In this document: positions 50,792 through 62,097 of the stretch, piece after piece | Layout of the letters: each line of letters begins with the position of its first letter | How positions within the stretch are numbered: position 1 is the stretch's first letter | Notes under the pieces: model-generated | Seen by the model: only the letters and a program-made list of their open reading frames with translations | Database searches by the model: none | What the model was told of the DNA's origin: nothing | DNA from: Emiliania huxleyi CCMP1516 | Taxonomy: Eukaryota; Haptophyta; Isochrysidales; Noelaerhabdaceae | NCBI RefSeq assembly: GCF_000372725.1 | Contig: NW_005201392.1 | Span: forward strand, 510,497 to 574,496 | Reading direction: 5' to 3' | DNA length: 64,000 bases | Made by a program: the position numbers and the translations under genes

Positions 50792-51982
50792 TCACGCCGC
50801 GCCGAACCCGCCTGTCGAGTATCGATTGCCCCCTTTCCGGGGTAAAGAGGAGGACATCTCCTCCAACCCCTCGTCCTCAGGTGGCGCCTCTGGCGGAGCA
50901 GCGAGCGAGATGATGACGCATCCACTGGCGGTGAGCGCCATCCCGACGAGCGCGGAGAGTGCGGGGACATGCCCTTCCACGATCGCCGCGAGGAGGAGGA
51001 CGACCAGCGAATTAGACCCGAAGATGGCAATGGAGATGCTGCGCGGAGAGGTCACACACGAGGCGTCAGACGCGCTCAGGGCTTCAGAGCGTCTAGGCTT
51101 ACGCACACCTCGTGTACGGGCCGGCAGAGAGCGCCTCGTTGATGGAGTACACGCCGGCCGCCTGCATGTGGAGAGGGAAGCTCTCCTCGCTCTCTAGCGA
51201 AAAGCGAGCTGCATGGGTGTGAGAAGTGCCTGCATGAAGCCGCACGACGACGGGATGAGGATCCCTAGGACACTCGACGAGTCCCAGCGGGCAGCGATCA
51301 GCAGCGGGACAGAGAAGGCGCCCAGAATGAGCGTGCGCGCGATAAAACCGCTCGACGCCGCAATGCCGCCCACGGCCGCCACGCGGACGGAGAAGATGGA
51401 GGCACCAAAAGAGATCATTGCGGCGAAGGCGAGGGAGAAGGCCACCGGTGAGACGGACGTGCCACCGCCACCGTCGAAGACCCCGGCCATCGTGATCAAG
51501 CCGGCAAAAACCAGCGCCACGCTACCCCACTGCGCGGCGTTGAGATACTCGTGGTACACAAAGTGACAGAGCACCGAGACCAGTATGACGTCGGCGCATA
51601 TCACGGAGGCGAGCGGCCCCTCGGCGTCTGGGTCAGCACCAAAGCTGAGCTTCATGAACAGCTGTGCCATGCCGATGGCTAGCCCTCCGCCCAGTGTCGC
51701 AGTCTTCGAAAGGAGCGTCACTGTGCCCGCCTCGGGTGCGATCAGGGACTCCGCGAGGCCAGGCTTCGCTTCAGCTTCAGAGAAAAAGATGCGATGCAGA
51801 GGGTGGCGGGCAAGGGCTCCGAGGCCGCACACGCCAGTGAAAAACCAGAGGAGGCCAACGGTCCGGCAGAAGTCGTCGCCGGGCAGCGAGTTGGTGTATG
51901 CGATGGCGTAATTCTGGACTCCGAAAAGGAAGCACGCGATGGTGCTCCAGAGAATGGCGACAGGAAGGCCAGACGCTGCCAT
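50792..51982 (-). CDS. Drug/metabolite (EamA/DMT) superfamily transporter
   Basis: Three exons (51230-51982, 51109-51161, 50792-51038) encode about 350 residues with around ten membrane helices, as in EamA-type or nucleotide-sugar transporters: LPVAILWSTIACFLFGVQNY, GGGLAIGMAQLFMKLSFG, SVICADVILVSVLCHFVYHE, WGSVALVFAGLITMAGVFDG, VAFSLAFAAMISFGASIFSV, AGVYSINEALSAGPYT, and SISIAIFGSNSLVVLLLAAI. The usual E-x-P-x-A/S motif near the last helices is loose here (INEALSAGPYTS). Intron 1 starts with GC just after CATGCAG and ends CATGCAG; intron 2 is GT-AG. The ATG at 51982 begins the first helix. The substrate is unknown. Confidence 0.83.
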
Positions 51983-53566
51983 GGCGACAGGATCAGGCAG
52001 GTTGGGTGGGGGGACACAGCTTAAAAAAAAGAAAGAAAACAACAGGCCCAGAGGAGGGAGGACGAGGACAGGGTCCCCACCTGCACGAGCAGGATTTTGG
52101 AAGAACGATCAGGGGGACAGGTGGGGCTCTCCTGCTCCTGACAAGGGACACGACAGGCTCGCAGCGCGGTGCACGGTGGGCTCCCAACTCCACTGGCGGT
52201 CTCATCTCAGTCTAGCGACCTGCCTCCAGCTTGTCGCTGGCAGTCTCTCCTACCACAGGCACACTGACACAGGGGTGGCAGGGGCGGCGGCACGAGTCTC
52301 CCACATACTATGGCGACAGGATCAGGCTGTGGGGGGGGGTACGGGCCCGCCTCCCACCCTCGCGCCAAAGCTTGCAGCCTCACCGCCGAAGCCTCCCGCG
52401 GATCTACCGTGCGAGAGCGTGGAGAACGAGCGGGCGCCGACGCGGATCGCGGTTGTCTGGCCTGGCCCGAGAATGAGAAGAGCCGGAGGGCCCAACAGGA
52501 GAATCGTGCTTTCAGTGGGGTTGTTTGGTGTTGGGTTGGGTTGGTTGGGGGTTGGGTTGTTCCGCGTGAGGTTGGGTCGTCGGCGCGAAGGGTTAGGTCT
52601 CGACCGCCGCCGCTCACGCCAGCGGACGGCCACCATCGGTGTTTTTGGCTTCGCCACCGTCCAAGGCGTGCGAGGGCGTGCGCCATGCGCTCGCCGGCAT
52701 CAGGGGAATGGAGAGATTCGTCGGGGCCAGTGACAAGTTCTGCCAGGGGCCCCTTCACTCGCCTGCACCTGCTCGAACCCTGAGCACTGTGCGGCGTTGC
52801 ACGCTCGAGGTCGTACATGATGTAGTAATCATTGTCTTGAGTATTGCGCTTCTCTCGACAGAGAGCGCTAGCCTCTACCCCTTCGGTCCGTCGAATCTCG
52901 CATCTCGGCGCGGCAGATGCGACGCCGAGACTGACGAAACCTCCCTGTGGTGGGCTGCTGAGCCTCCCACACACACAAGACCACCTCCGGGACACCCATG
53001 ACACACTAGAACAGGTATGCCACGAGGCGGGATGAGACTAACTAGACGTCTCGGATGAGACTCGTGATAGGCGCGGTAGCGGTAGACGGGCAAGCCACAG
53101 CTGGCAAGATGTCGATCGCCATCGACCTCGGTCGTTCTCCACGCCTCGGGTCTGAGCGGCCCCTTCTTGCTCTCTTCCCACCCCGCTGTCGTGACCGTCT
53201 CCACCCCACACCTCCATTTTGCCTTTAGATATGCTTCAATCATTAGTTCGTCCGAGAGCTCCCTTTCCCAGTCCCAGCTCGGTTTCCACTCCAGCGGGTT
53301 GTCACTTCGGCATCCCAGCCTCCTTAAAGTGTGCCCTAGGCTGCTCTCCACGGCCACCCTCGCTGGTTCCCCTTCCACCGCGCTGAGGGCCCGGTCCACT
53401 TGATCGATCAGCGCCGCCGCTGCGTACGTGTACGCGTGCTCCATTCCCATCCCTCCTCTCTCCTTCACATCTATCTCGTCATCTCATCTATCTCCTTCAC
53501 ATCTATTTCCTCTTCCCAGCTCCGCTCAGCGCGTGCGTTATTTTTTTCAAGCAGTCTCAGAAATGC
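51983..53566. other. Long intergenic region
   Basis: It includes a short A-rich tract (52021-52045) followed by CCCAGAGGAGGG, a G9 run near 52332, and a GGTTGGGTTGGTTGGGG stretch (52518-52560). No gene was recognised on either strand. Confidence 0.5.
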
Positions 53567-53860
53567 CAAAGGTGTCGGAGAGCGGGGTGTCGGCCCAGGC
53601 TGGTGTGTCGAAGCCGAAGAGAAGGCGGACCTACACGGAGAAGTTCAAGAAGGACGCCGTGCTGGCAGCGCTCAACCACCCGCACACCTTTTGACTTCAA
53701 AAAGAGAAAGAAAACATCCGCGGAAGGGACACCAAGGGACACAGCTTCAAGAAGAGAGAGATGCTGGTATCAAAATTCTTTTGACAAGAAGTCGAATAGA
53801 TCGAGAGGGGTCCCGTACCATGCGGAATCGACCCTATCCAGTGCTCAAGTGCTCAAGAAG
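53560..53860 (+). mobile_element. Transposon fragment with helix-turn-helix N-terminus
   Basis: A 42-residue frame (53563-53694, MPKVSESGVSAQAG start) contains KPKRRRTYTEKFKKDAVLAA, the N-terminal DNA-binding segment typical of several transposases (R-R-x-Y-x-x-x-F-K). It stops soon after. The same element ends at 53820-53860 with GGAATCGACCCTATC and AGTGCTCAAGTGCTCAAG, the 3' end shared by inserts at 19615-20620 and 25951-26740. This links the three loci to one DNA-transposon-like family, none intact here. Confidence 0.6.
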
Positions 53861-55347
53861 TGAATCTCTTTTTCTTTCGCCCAAGCCATACATTCCTTGA
53901 GCTTGAGGCGACGAAGAAGCAAACAAAAAACAAAAAAACGAAGGCCATTCCTTGTTGTTCCTTGGTGTGAAGCAAGGAGATGGAGTGACACAAGGATTCT
54001 GGGGCGCGAGACTGACCATGACGCTGCTTGTCATGCCCATGCAAGGTCTGTGCCTGTGATTTGTGCCTGTGTGTGTTTTAGTGTTTTAGAGCGACGTGGC
54101 CCGTCTCGTTTGTTTTCCGACTCGTATGGTAATGCGGGCAGCTTCGAATTGTGATTTCTGTCGCCTGTTTCCCGTCTATTCTTTTATCAGTGCGCACTTG
54201 ATGCAGGCCGACCACAGATTGTGGCAAGGATCACCAAAAGGCCCCCAGGGCGGAGGACCGGAGGTCCCCAAGGAGAGGCCGAATCCTGGCTCGTCAAACG
54301 GGAATCCTGGGGGGGGGAGAGGAGCGCCGCCGCGTCCAGCTGCCGCTTGTGCGTGATGAGCGAGATCTCCGCCGCCTGATGACGCGAAGAGGGAGCGGGT
54401 GAGCCCGGTGGCGCCGCGCTCTCGGCCGGACACCACTGAGACGGCCGTTCCGGGCATTTGAACGGGACCTTCGGGGGCAAAGACATGGGCTCTATGGCTC
54501 AGACTGGACTCCTCTTGGTCCCTTCTGATGCCCTACAGTAGGCCACACCTGGGCCTTACCTGGGGCTCTAGGGGCCGGGAAGGGTTTGCCCCCCGAAACT
54601 GGCCCGGAGAACCTTAAAATAGATTGTGACTAACATTGGCGTATTCATTTGTGCCGAACTCTATCGGTAAGTACAGGACATGCTGTTGGCGTAAATGCTT
54701 CTTCATACTTCACCCAGCTGCTTCATCCTATCTCCCCAGCTCCGAACCGACACTGACGAGTCCCGAGTTAAACCCGTGACGAAAAACGGACGCACACCAA
54801 GCGCTAAGCGTGAGGACGCGATTTCGAATTCGGAGGTGCATCTGAGCAAAATTGGGCCCGCCAGGTGTGAAAAAAATTATAAGGGTCATAGTCGCCGATT
54901 CGATCCGGAAGCCACTCGACCATCGAGAGGCCGACGGCCGAAGTCGGCAAACGTAGATCAAATGGTTAGAGATAGCGTCCACTCAGCGACCGATACCCGT
55001 AACACATCACCGAGGGAATTAGACGCCCGTGTCCGGGTGTGGAGATGCGAGGGTCGCCCCCCCTTGCCCCACCACTTTGTGTGTGTGGAGAAATTTACCT
55101 TACCTTACCTAGGAAGACGTCCGAGAGTGGGCGGCTAGCAACACACCTTCCTTGCCGTGAAATCCCTGTGTGAAAGTGCACGGTGACAGAAAACGTGTGT
55201 GGTGGCGGCGTGCCGTCCCCCCCCCTGGGATTAAGTTTTTCTTTGTTTTGCAAAAGGGGAAAAATCGGTGGGGGGTTATAAACCTCGGTGCGTGCCTCCG
55301 TCCTCTGGCGAATCCGGACTCGCCTCTCGCACACTTTTCGACAAGCC
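53861..55347. other. Long intergenic region with family B fragment
   Basis: A plus frame (54695-55138) encodes a charged peptide of unknown status (KPVTKNGRTPSAKREDAI). It runs into a partial family B intron element at 55020-55115, which may mean that a real exon ends near 55030. Otherwise no gene. Confidence 0.45.
55020..55115 (+). repeat. Introner-like element family B, partial copy
   Basis: Shares TCCGGGTGTGGAGATGCGAG and CTTGCCCCACCACTTTGTG with 3412-3560. It ends with TTACCTTACCTTACCTAG. Confidence 0.75.
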
Positions 55348-55755
55348 ATGTCTACGCTTGGCCCCGAGGCATCCAGCACGAACGCAAAACTATGCGCCTC
55401 GTCGCCACTTCTTGGCTTCGATCTCTGCTCTTTTGTCGAGGCGGCGCAGAGCGCCCTTGAGGCTGACAACATGAAGGGCCAGGCCACGCCCAACCGTCGC
55501 CGCCGCGGGACCAGCATCCCAAACTCGCTGCTCGCAGCGGTGAGGCAGGAGATTCTTGTCGAGACGAAGGAGAAGAATGAGCGGGTCGCCCGCACCAAAG
55601 AGCTGCGGGCGTGGGGCAAGGGCGAGGCGTGGGTGCCATGGAACTCACGGCGCGGGCTCTCTCGGCTACGGGACCGGCCCCAGCTTCGGCTGAGGGCTGA
55701 CAAGCTGCCGAGCCCAAATCACTGTGAGAGTCGTGATTTCTGGTTGGGTTTCTAA
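55348..55755 (+). CDS. Unknown protein
   Basis: Single frame of 135 residues; not recognised. The middle is Lys/Arg/Glu-rich (KGQATPNRRRRGTSIPNSLL and EILVETKEKNERVARTKELR), suggesting a helical or nucleic-acid-binding peptide. The last 15 residues run into a dispersed repeat (55715-55765), so the true end is likely earlier, or the frame is the first exon of a spliced gene. It starts at the ATG 55348 just after an A/T-richer stretch. Confidence 0.35.
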   Translation: MSTLGPEASSTNAKLCASSPLLGFDLCSFVEAAQSALEADNMKGQATPNRRRRGTSIPNSLLAAVRQEILVETKEKNERVARTKELRAWGKGEAWVPWNSRRGLSRLRDRPQLRLRADKLPSPNHCESRDFWLGF

Positions 55756-56179
55756 AATCTCTCGAAATGGTCCGAACTAACATTGGAATTTATTTAAGAC
55801 CAACCAGAAAAATGCGCGTTCGGTCACAATTCATGTATATGAACGGTGCCAACGAACGGGTGTGCAGCGAGTAGTGAGTGAGTGCGAGTGGGGCGAGCAG
55901 TAGGCCTAGCTGGCATGGATTGGAAAGCAGGAAATTCTTTCTCGAGCGTGGGGTGGGGTGGGGATGTCGGGGTGGGGAGCGGGTGGGCGCCGGAGTGGGA
56001 GTGGTGGTGTGACTGCTCCTGTGGTGCGGGCGACGGGTTCTGAGGAAGCCGTCGCCCGCGCCTCGCCTGTCGCGTGAATGTGTCGTGCGACCGCCTTTTG
56101 TTATAAAATTCTTTTCTCTTTCGGCTGTACCCCCTCCCTATCAAATCAAGCAAGCCACCTACATTCATTCGGACGAGCG
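55756..56179. other. Intergenic region with inverted repeat copy
   Basis: The stretch 55800-55925 is the reverse complement of 49725-49885. A (GGGGTG)n-like tract lies at 55950-55975. It ends in an A/T-richer leader before the permease start. Confidence 0.6.
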
Positions 56180-58382
56180 ATGTCGACGAAGACGGAGTCG
56201 GCGAATTTGTCCCGCGTGGACGCAGCCAAGGCAGCGCTACGACAGCAGTGGCAGACAACTATCCGTGCCGTGCGTCCGCTGCCCAACCACAAGTACTTGG
56301 TCAAGGGCGACGCGATGGCTTTGGCCGCGCTCACGAGCGACAACCTCGGAATATGCCTCCTCGCCTGCACCATATTGGGATCGATGGGCATCGAGAACGA
56401 CCTCCTATACGGCACCATGCTGCCGGCCATTGGCCTCGCCGTCCTCTTTGGCAATGGAGCTTACTGGCTGCAAGCGCGGCGTATGGCGGCCGAGAGTGGC
56501 CGCGAGAGTGTTTGCTGCCAGCCTTTCGGGATCAACGCTCCCAACGTCTTCATCTTCTCCTTTAGCATCATCGCCAACGAGCTGCGCGACGGCCGCAGTC
56601 CAGAGGAGGCTTACAACATGGCGGTGGCGTGCTCCTTCCTGACCGGTTGCGTGCAGCTGATCTGCGTCCCCCTCGCGCCGCTTGTGGCCAAGTACACGCC
56701 GCAGGTGGCGATGCTCGGATGCATCGCTGGCGTGGCGCTCGTCTACCTGTGCCTCGGCCCAATCGTCGACTACCTCGCTGAGGAGCCGATCGTCACCTTC
56801 CCCCCGTTCGTCATCATCCTCATAGGAGCCTATACGGGCGCCGGCACCCCAGCGTAGAGGGCGTCGTGCAGCCCTGTTGTTGGTATAATCATAGGAGCCT
56901 ACGGCGGGGTGCAGACCAACCTTCCCATCATCACGTATGCCATCGTGCTGGGCGTCGCCATTGCGTGGGGGCAGGGAGGCGTCGGCGAAGAGGTTGACGG
57001 CCACCCGGCCTACGCAAACAAAGAGGCTCTCACGAGCATCGAGGGGATCGGCCCCAAGCAAATTTCGCCCGTGCACTTCTGGGACGAGCTGTCAGAGGCG
57101 GTGTCCAAGTACCTCGGGGTGATCCTCCCGGCGGGGCTCTCCGTCATCGTCGGAGACATCACCTGCTGCGAGCTGTGCGGGCTTGGCGGCGACAGCTACT
57201 CTGTGCGCGAGACGGCGTTCTATGACGCCATCTTCACGCTCGCGGCCGCGCTAATGGGAAGCATGCTCCAGGTGACTCGGAGCCTCCCTCGGGGATCTGC
57301 TCCTTTTGAGCCGCTCAGTGTGTGGCAGCAGACCACACTAGAGCATTCCTCACACACCAAGATCTCGTGCTCCAGGTGACGACCTACCCGAACCACCCGG
57401 GCTACTCGCGGCTGGGCGGCCGCACGGGCTACTCGCTCATCCACGCGGTGATCTTTGCGCTGGTCTGCTTTTTGGGACGGGGGGGGGGCCCCCCCCCCGC
57501 CCGTCCCTGGGATGGTCCCCCCCCCCCCCCCCTTCTAAGCCCGACGAGCGCCCTCCCTACACGCCGCAAGCCAACGAGATCCAAGGTAGCCTAGCCGCTC
57601 TTTGAAAGGTGCCGCTCTTTCTCGTCCTCATCCCGGTCCACGCCATATCGCCGACGGTGGTGTTTGTTGGCCTCATGATCATCACCGAGGGCATCATGGC
57701 GTGCAAGAACAGGCACAGCAGTCGGCTCACGCTCGCGCACACGTGCCTCTGTCTCAGCTCTTTCCCCTCCTTCGCGCGCAGGCCTCACCTCTTCGCCGCG
57801 CTCGTCCTCGCCATCCTGCCCGCCGTGGCCAACTACTGCCAGTCCCAAAACGTGCACACGCCCCCGATCGACGCGCTCGCCAACGGCTACATCATCACCG
57901 GCCTCTGCTGGGCGGCAATGTTCATCACTCTCATCGAGTGCGATTTTGTCAAGTGCGCGATGTGGGTGTCGGTGCTCTGCTTCCTCTCCTTCTTCGGCAT
58001 CATCCACAGCACCACCAAGGCGTGGGAGAACCCTGTCGATGGCGAGGACTTTCCCGACATTCACAACACCGACCAGGTGTGGCGGTGGACTGCGGGCTAC
58101 GGCACGCTGCTGCCCACGCTGCTCGTGTTCTGGCTCATGCAGCGCTACCAGGGGTGGTGCGAGAAGCACCTCGGCATCCGCTTCGCCAAGCCGCGCAAGC
58201 CGGCCGAGCCGCCGCGCGCCACCCGGACGAGCGTTTGGGTCGACATGTACGCGTCGCAGGACCAGCGCAAAGACAGCACGGCGCACATTGTCGGGCTCTC
58301 CCGCTGCTCGATGGCAAACTCCGAGTGGAGGGAGACGACGGCCGCGGATGTGCTGTCCAGCCCCCCCGCCCACCTCTCGTGA
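56180..58382 (+). CDS. Xanthine/uracil-type (NCS2/AzgA-like) permease
   Basis: A multi-pass carrier of the nucleobase/xanthine permease superfamily. Seen: LAALTSDNLGICLLACTILG, FGINAPNVFIFSFSIIANEL (family G-I-x-A-P-N/G), QVAMLGCIAGVALVYLCLGP, GVQTNLPIITYAIVLGVAIA, ISPTVVFVGLMIITEGIM, HLFAALVLAILPAVANY and GLCWAAMFITLIECDF, about twelve helices in all. Approximate exons: 56180-56830, 56905-57271, 57376-57470, 57609-57712, 57782-58382. Introns: the second is GT-AG with CTCCAGGTGAC on both sides; the fourth starts with GC; the first carries CATAGGAGCCTA on both sides; the third contains G and C homopolymers. The substrate (purine, uracil or related base) is not readable. The first and third intron edges are tentative. 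Confidence 0.78.
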
Positions 58383-59192
58383 AACGGGCCACGGACGCAC
58401 GGCGCGGTCCCGCCGCGCATCGGTCGGCTCGGTGTAACACTAACCCCCGCCGCGCTGTGCCACCACGCCGCTGCCAGGGGCCGAGCGAGCGAGCCCCATG
58501 CGTGCGTAGTCTAGTTGATGGTCTAGGCAACCTTAGTTGGCGCGGGCGGCGGTGCGCCGGCCCCGCCTAGTGCCGCACGAGCTCTGCGAGCTGCTCGCTA
58601 AGTAGGGGGGAGGGGCGGTGCAAGCCTCTCCCTTTTGCCCAAGCATCGCCTGAGTGTGCACAAGGCGTGTGTGTAGAATTGTCTTGTGGGTGCTGAAGCC
58701 GTCGCCTGTGTGTGTGTGCGTGCGTGGCTGCACCCCCCCGCCCGATGAGCGATGTACTCTATCACCACACTTCTCTATCACCCCTGCGCTCCACCAAAAC
58801 GGTGCCCCCCGGGGACACGTCCACTCTCTCCGTCCCATCTCTTTGCGTCATCAATACACAGATACATATAACGCGTGAGCAGTTGTATGGCTTGAGCCTT
58901 GAGTTTGCCGTGCGCGGGGGCTGGTGTATGTTTCAAGTTTCGCTCCCATTTTTCAGACCCTGCCTCCACTCTCATGAAAAACCGAGTTACGGGAGTGGTC
59001 GAGAGCATGCATTCTGTATAGCCATTGTTGGCCAAGCGAAACCGTGTTGTCCCCCCCCCCCCCCCCCCTTCTGCCTGGCGCCGAACTTCGACAGCGCTTG
59101 CACTCCCACAGCACGCCAGGCAGATGCCACCCGAGCTCGCGTGCGAGCCGGTGTGCTGGACGGCGCCATGGGCACTGGCACCTGTCGCCTCC
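58383..59192. other. Intergenic region, convergent genes
   Basis: A C16-type homopolymer near 59051-59068 and TG-rich tracts near 58700-58730. No gene was seen. Confidence 0.5.
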
Positions 59193-59572
59193 TCACCAGA
59201 GGCAGCCGAAGCAGCGCTCATTGTAGGCAAGGCCAGTGGTTGGTGGGCGGTCGCCAACCTGCAGCGTGAAAGCGCAGAGCCGGTTCTCGTACTTCATCTC
59301 CATCGCGCCGCCGCCGCCGCCGCCGAGGATCGTGTGCCACGTGGCGATCTCGCGCAAGCTCGCAGTGACGCGCTCTCCTCCGATGACTCCGTAAGCGGCG
59401 TCCTGCTGCTGGTAGGTGTCCGCCTAGGGCAAGGTCAGGTAAACTTCTCCACACACACACACGGTGGCGGGGCAAGGGCCAGGCAACCCTCGCGACTCCA
59501 CGTCTAACGACAGGAGCCCCACGGCATTGAAAGTGCAAGGCCCGGTGCGCGTGGGTGAGGGGTGTGTGTGTG

Positions 59573-59603
<31 letters not shown>

Positions 59604-62097
59604 TGTGTGAGTGCGTGTGTGCGCGCGCGCCTGCGCCGACTCGCGCAGCTGGCCGCTGCCATGCCCCTCGGGGGCGAGGAGCTTGAAGTAGTTGTACTTG
59701 TGGTCGCCAAACGTCGCGTCGGCCGTCCACACGATGCTCGGCGGCGTCGGCGAGTCCGGCGACGGCGCGACGGGCGCCGCGCCGCTGCCGGCGCCGCTGT
59801 CGACGACTCCGGACAGGTGCGGCCCGCTCACCCCGTGGATGAAGCGCCAGCCGTTGTGCCGCGGGTAGATCGCGTAGTACCGCTTCGAGTAGCCGTAGCC
59901 CGACACTTCCTCGCCGCGCCACGACGCGACGCGCGCGGTCATCTGCGGCCGGTGGATCACCGGGCCGTCGGAAGACCCGTCGGCGCCCGCCGGGATCCAG
60001 CCGAAGGCGTGGCCCTCCTTCGCTCGGAGGCGCAGCTCCGGCCGGCCTGTCGACGCGCCGTCGCCAACCTGCGCACGGCGCAGCGCGGCGATCGCCGACG
60101 CCGACGTCGGCCGCAGGTCGATAGCCACGCTCCCGTCGCCGCCGTCGGCGATGGTGATCTCCTCGCCCTCGAGGAAGAGGCCGGGGGCGGCGCGGTCGGC
60201 GGCGAGGGGGGTGTACGTGTTGACCAGCTCGACGGTGCCGAGGCCGGGCTCGTGCAGCCACGCGGTGGTGCTCTGGAGGCTGGCGGTGTGGAAGACGCGC
60301 AGGGCGAGGAAGAGACCGCCCCCGAGGAAGAAGTGGTACCTGCAGCTCGGGATGCAGCTCAGCTCCCCGCCGGCGTGCCGCGGGCGGGGCAAAGCGTTCC
60401 CCGACTGTCGCAGCGCACACTCAGTAGTGGAGACAGGCAAGCACGGATGCGGGGCAGACAATTATGGATGCCACCGATCTGAGCGGCGGACTTACCGCTC
60501 TTCCCATCTATGATTCTTACTGCAGCGAGTCGTGCAGCCCTGGCGTGGGCAGCGAGCTGTAGGGCAGCGGCGGCTGCCGCACCGGACGGCGCAGCAGCTG
60601 CGCCGAAGATGCCTGCGTCGCCGCCACGCCGAAGGCTCCGCCCGACACCGCCGTGGCGGCGGTGGCGGCGGCGGTGGCGGCGGCGGTGGAGACGGCGGCC
60701 GCCGCCGCGTCACCTCCGCCAAACGACGCGCCGCTCTCGAGGATGCGCACGGGCGCCGTGCGTGCCTTGAGCGCCTGGGCGCGGCGGCCACGGTGGAGGC
60801 TGCGCTCGTGGCCGCCCGGCTTGCGCCCGGAGAGGCGCACGCCGCCGATGCGCCCGCCGGCGAAGAGGTTCGCCACCTGTTCACAGCCAGAGGTGTGAAG
60901 AGACGCTGTTCACACCATCATGCCCGCCGGCAAAGGGGCTCGCCACCTGGACGTAAAAGTGCTGCCGCGTTTCAAAGACCTCCCGGCCGTGCAGCGCGAC
61001 CGCCTCGGCCTCCGTCAGGCTGTACTCGTCGCTGCGCGCCCGGCACCACACCGTCCACGGCACCGAGAGTTCCGTCGCCTGTATGTCGACGAACCCGCAC
61101 CCCTCCAGCTCAGAGACGTACCCGTCGATCGACGTGACGCTCGGCGCCTTGACGAGGTCGAGGAGCGTGCGCGCCTCCGCCTCGGTGGGCCGCGCGACCA
61201 GCACGAAGTCCTCAATCACGAAGGTGCCGCCCTCGCAGAGCGACTCGTGCGCCTACGCGCTGAGTGCGCCGACATCAGGGCGGGGAGACGGTATTGTGCA
61301 GAATACTGAGAGCACCGCGGGAATACGAGGGAGGCGAAGGCAGTGAATGGAGCCGAATACGGTCGAATACAGCGGAGTGCGTGTCCCCTCGAGCGCGGGT
61401 TGGAGTACGATACCACGCTTCTAGGCCCGCGCGCCGCCGCGAGCACCGCGCCGCGGTCCGGGAGGTGCAGGTTGACGAGGTGAGAGACTGCGTGGTCAAA
61501 CCCGCCCGCCGGCGTCGGCAGCGTCAGGTTCGGGTCGGCGGCGTCGCCCTGCACGAAGAGCACCTACGGGCGAGCCACGGCCGCGCTCGCCCGCGCCGCC
61601 GCCAGCGGCCGCAGGCTCGGCGCTGGAGTCGTCGCCCGGTCAGAGAGGCCGGGGATGCGTGCGGTGAGGGCGGCGGCGGCCTCGCACAGGTCGGGCTGCA
61701 GCTCGACGCCTGGGTGCGGGGACGGAGCCACGTGAGCCGGCGCGGTGAGGGGTGAGCCGCCCTCGCTGCAGGCGGGCGACGCGCCGACGACGCGGCAACC
61801 GGTGGTGGCGGCGAGGTAGCGAGACGTGCCGCCGATGCCGCTGCCGATGTCGAGGACGGTGGAGCCGGAGTCGAGCCCGAGGAGTGCGGCCGCCTCGTCG
61901 CAAGCGTCCGTGCCGCCGTAGTGGTACTGGTCCAGGTGGCCAAGGCTGTACAGGTCTTCGGCACAAAGGGGGCCGTCCGCCTTGCCCGCCTTGTCGAGCG
62001 CGCTGTAGACTGCGCGCACGCGCCAGTTGTACATGCGGCCAGACGTGAGCGCGCTGGCGCCGTCGCGACTCAGCGCGGACGAGAAGGCACGGCGCAT
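59193..62097 (-). CDS. SAM-dependent methyltransferase fused to a lipocalin-like (AttH/CrtC-type) domain
   Basis: Seven exons: 61785-62097, 61636-61709, 61435-61563, 60947-61252, 60521-60876, 59637-60339, 59193-59423. The N-terminal half is a class I methyltransferase: motif I VLDIGSGIGGTSRYLA, then VELQPDLCEAAAAL, VLFVQGDA, FDHAVSHLVNLHLPDRGAVL, and EGGTFVIEDFVLV. A basic, Ala-rich linker (VRLSGRKPGGHERSLHRGRR) follows. At 60521 a GTAAGA donor joins in frame to YHFFLGGGLFLALRVFHTAS, the start of a beta-rich domain with GPVIHRPQMTARV, SGYGYSKRYYAIYPRHNGW and YGVIGGERVTASL, which I place tentatively near AttH/CrtC/tocopherol-cyclase-like folds. A coupled methylation/cyclisation of a lipid or isoprenoid is only a guess. 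If the GTAAGA site is unused, these are two genes, the first ending at 60517. Confidence 0.7.
59428..59560 (-). repeat. Introner-like element family B, copy 2
   Basis: It lies inside a minus-strand intron (59424-59636). Read on the minus strand it matches 3412-3560: CACGCGCACCGGGCCTTGCA, GTGGAGTCGCGAGGG, CCTGGCCCTTGCCCC, TGTGTGGAGAA. The rest of the intron is a (TG/CA)n run. Confidence 0.8.
60877..60946 (-). repeat. Family C intron with hairpin core and 28-base flanking repeat
   Basis: The minus-strand intron contains GGTGTGAACAGCGTC followed by TCTTCACACC, a hairpin with GGTGTGAA arms. The flanks 60861-60876 and 60931-60946 belong to an imperfect direct repeat of about 28 bases. GT-AG boundaries. 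Confidence 0.75.
61257..61420 (-). repeat. Introner-like element family A, copy 4
   Basis: It lies in a minus-strand intron of the methyltransferase gene. Read on the minus strand: GGACACGCACTCCGCTGTA, CGGTGCTCTCAGTATTCTGC and ACCGTCTCCCCGCCC align to copies 1-3. Confidence 0.8.

Noticed and set aside
55100-55112. TTACCTTACC repeat and the (GTAAG)n tract at 21936-21960 as telomere-like sequence
   Set aside because: Too short and internal, and not the TTAGGG-type repeat expected for algal telomeres.
58778-59257. Minus-strand 159-codon frame downstream of the methyltransferase fusion
   Set aside because: It overlaps a poly-C run and the 3' exon of the fusion gene in another frame; no domain or codon bias supports it.
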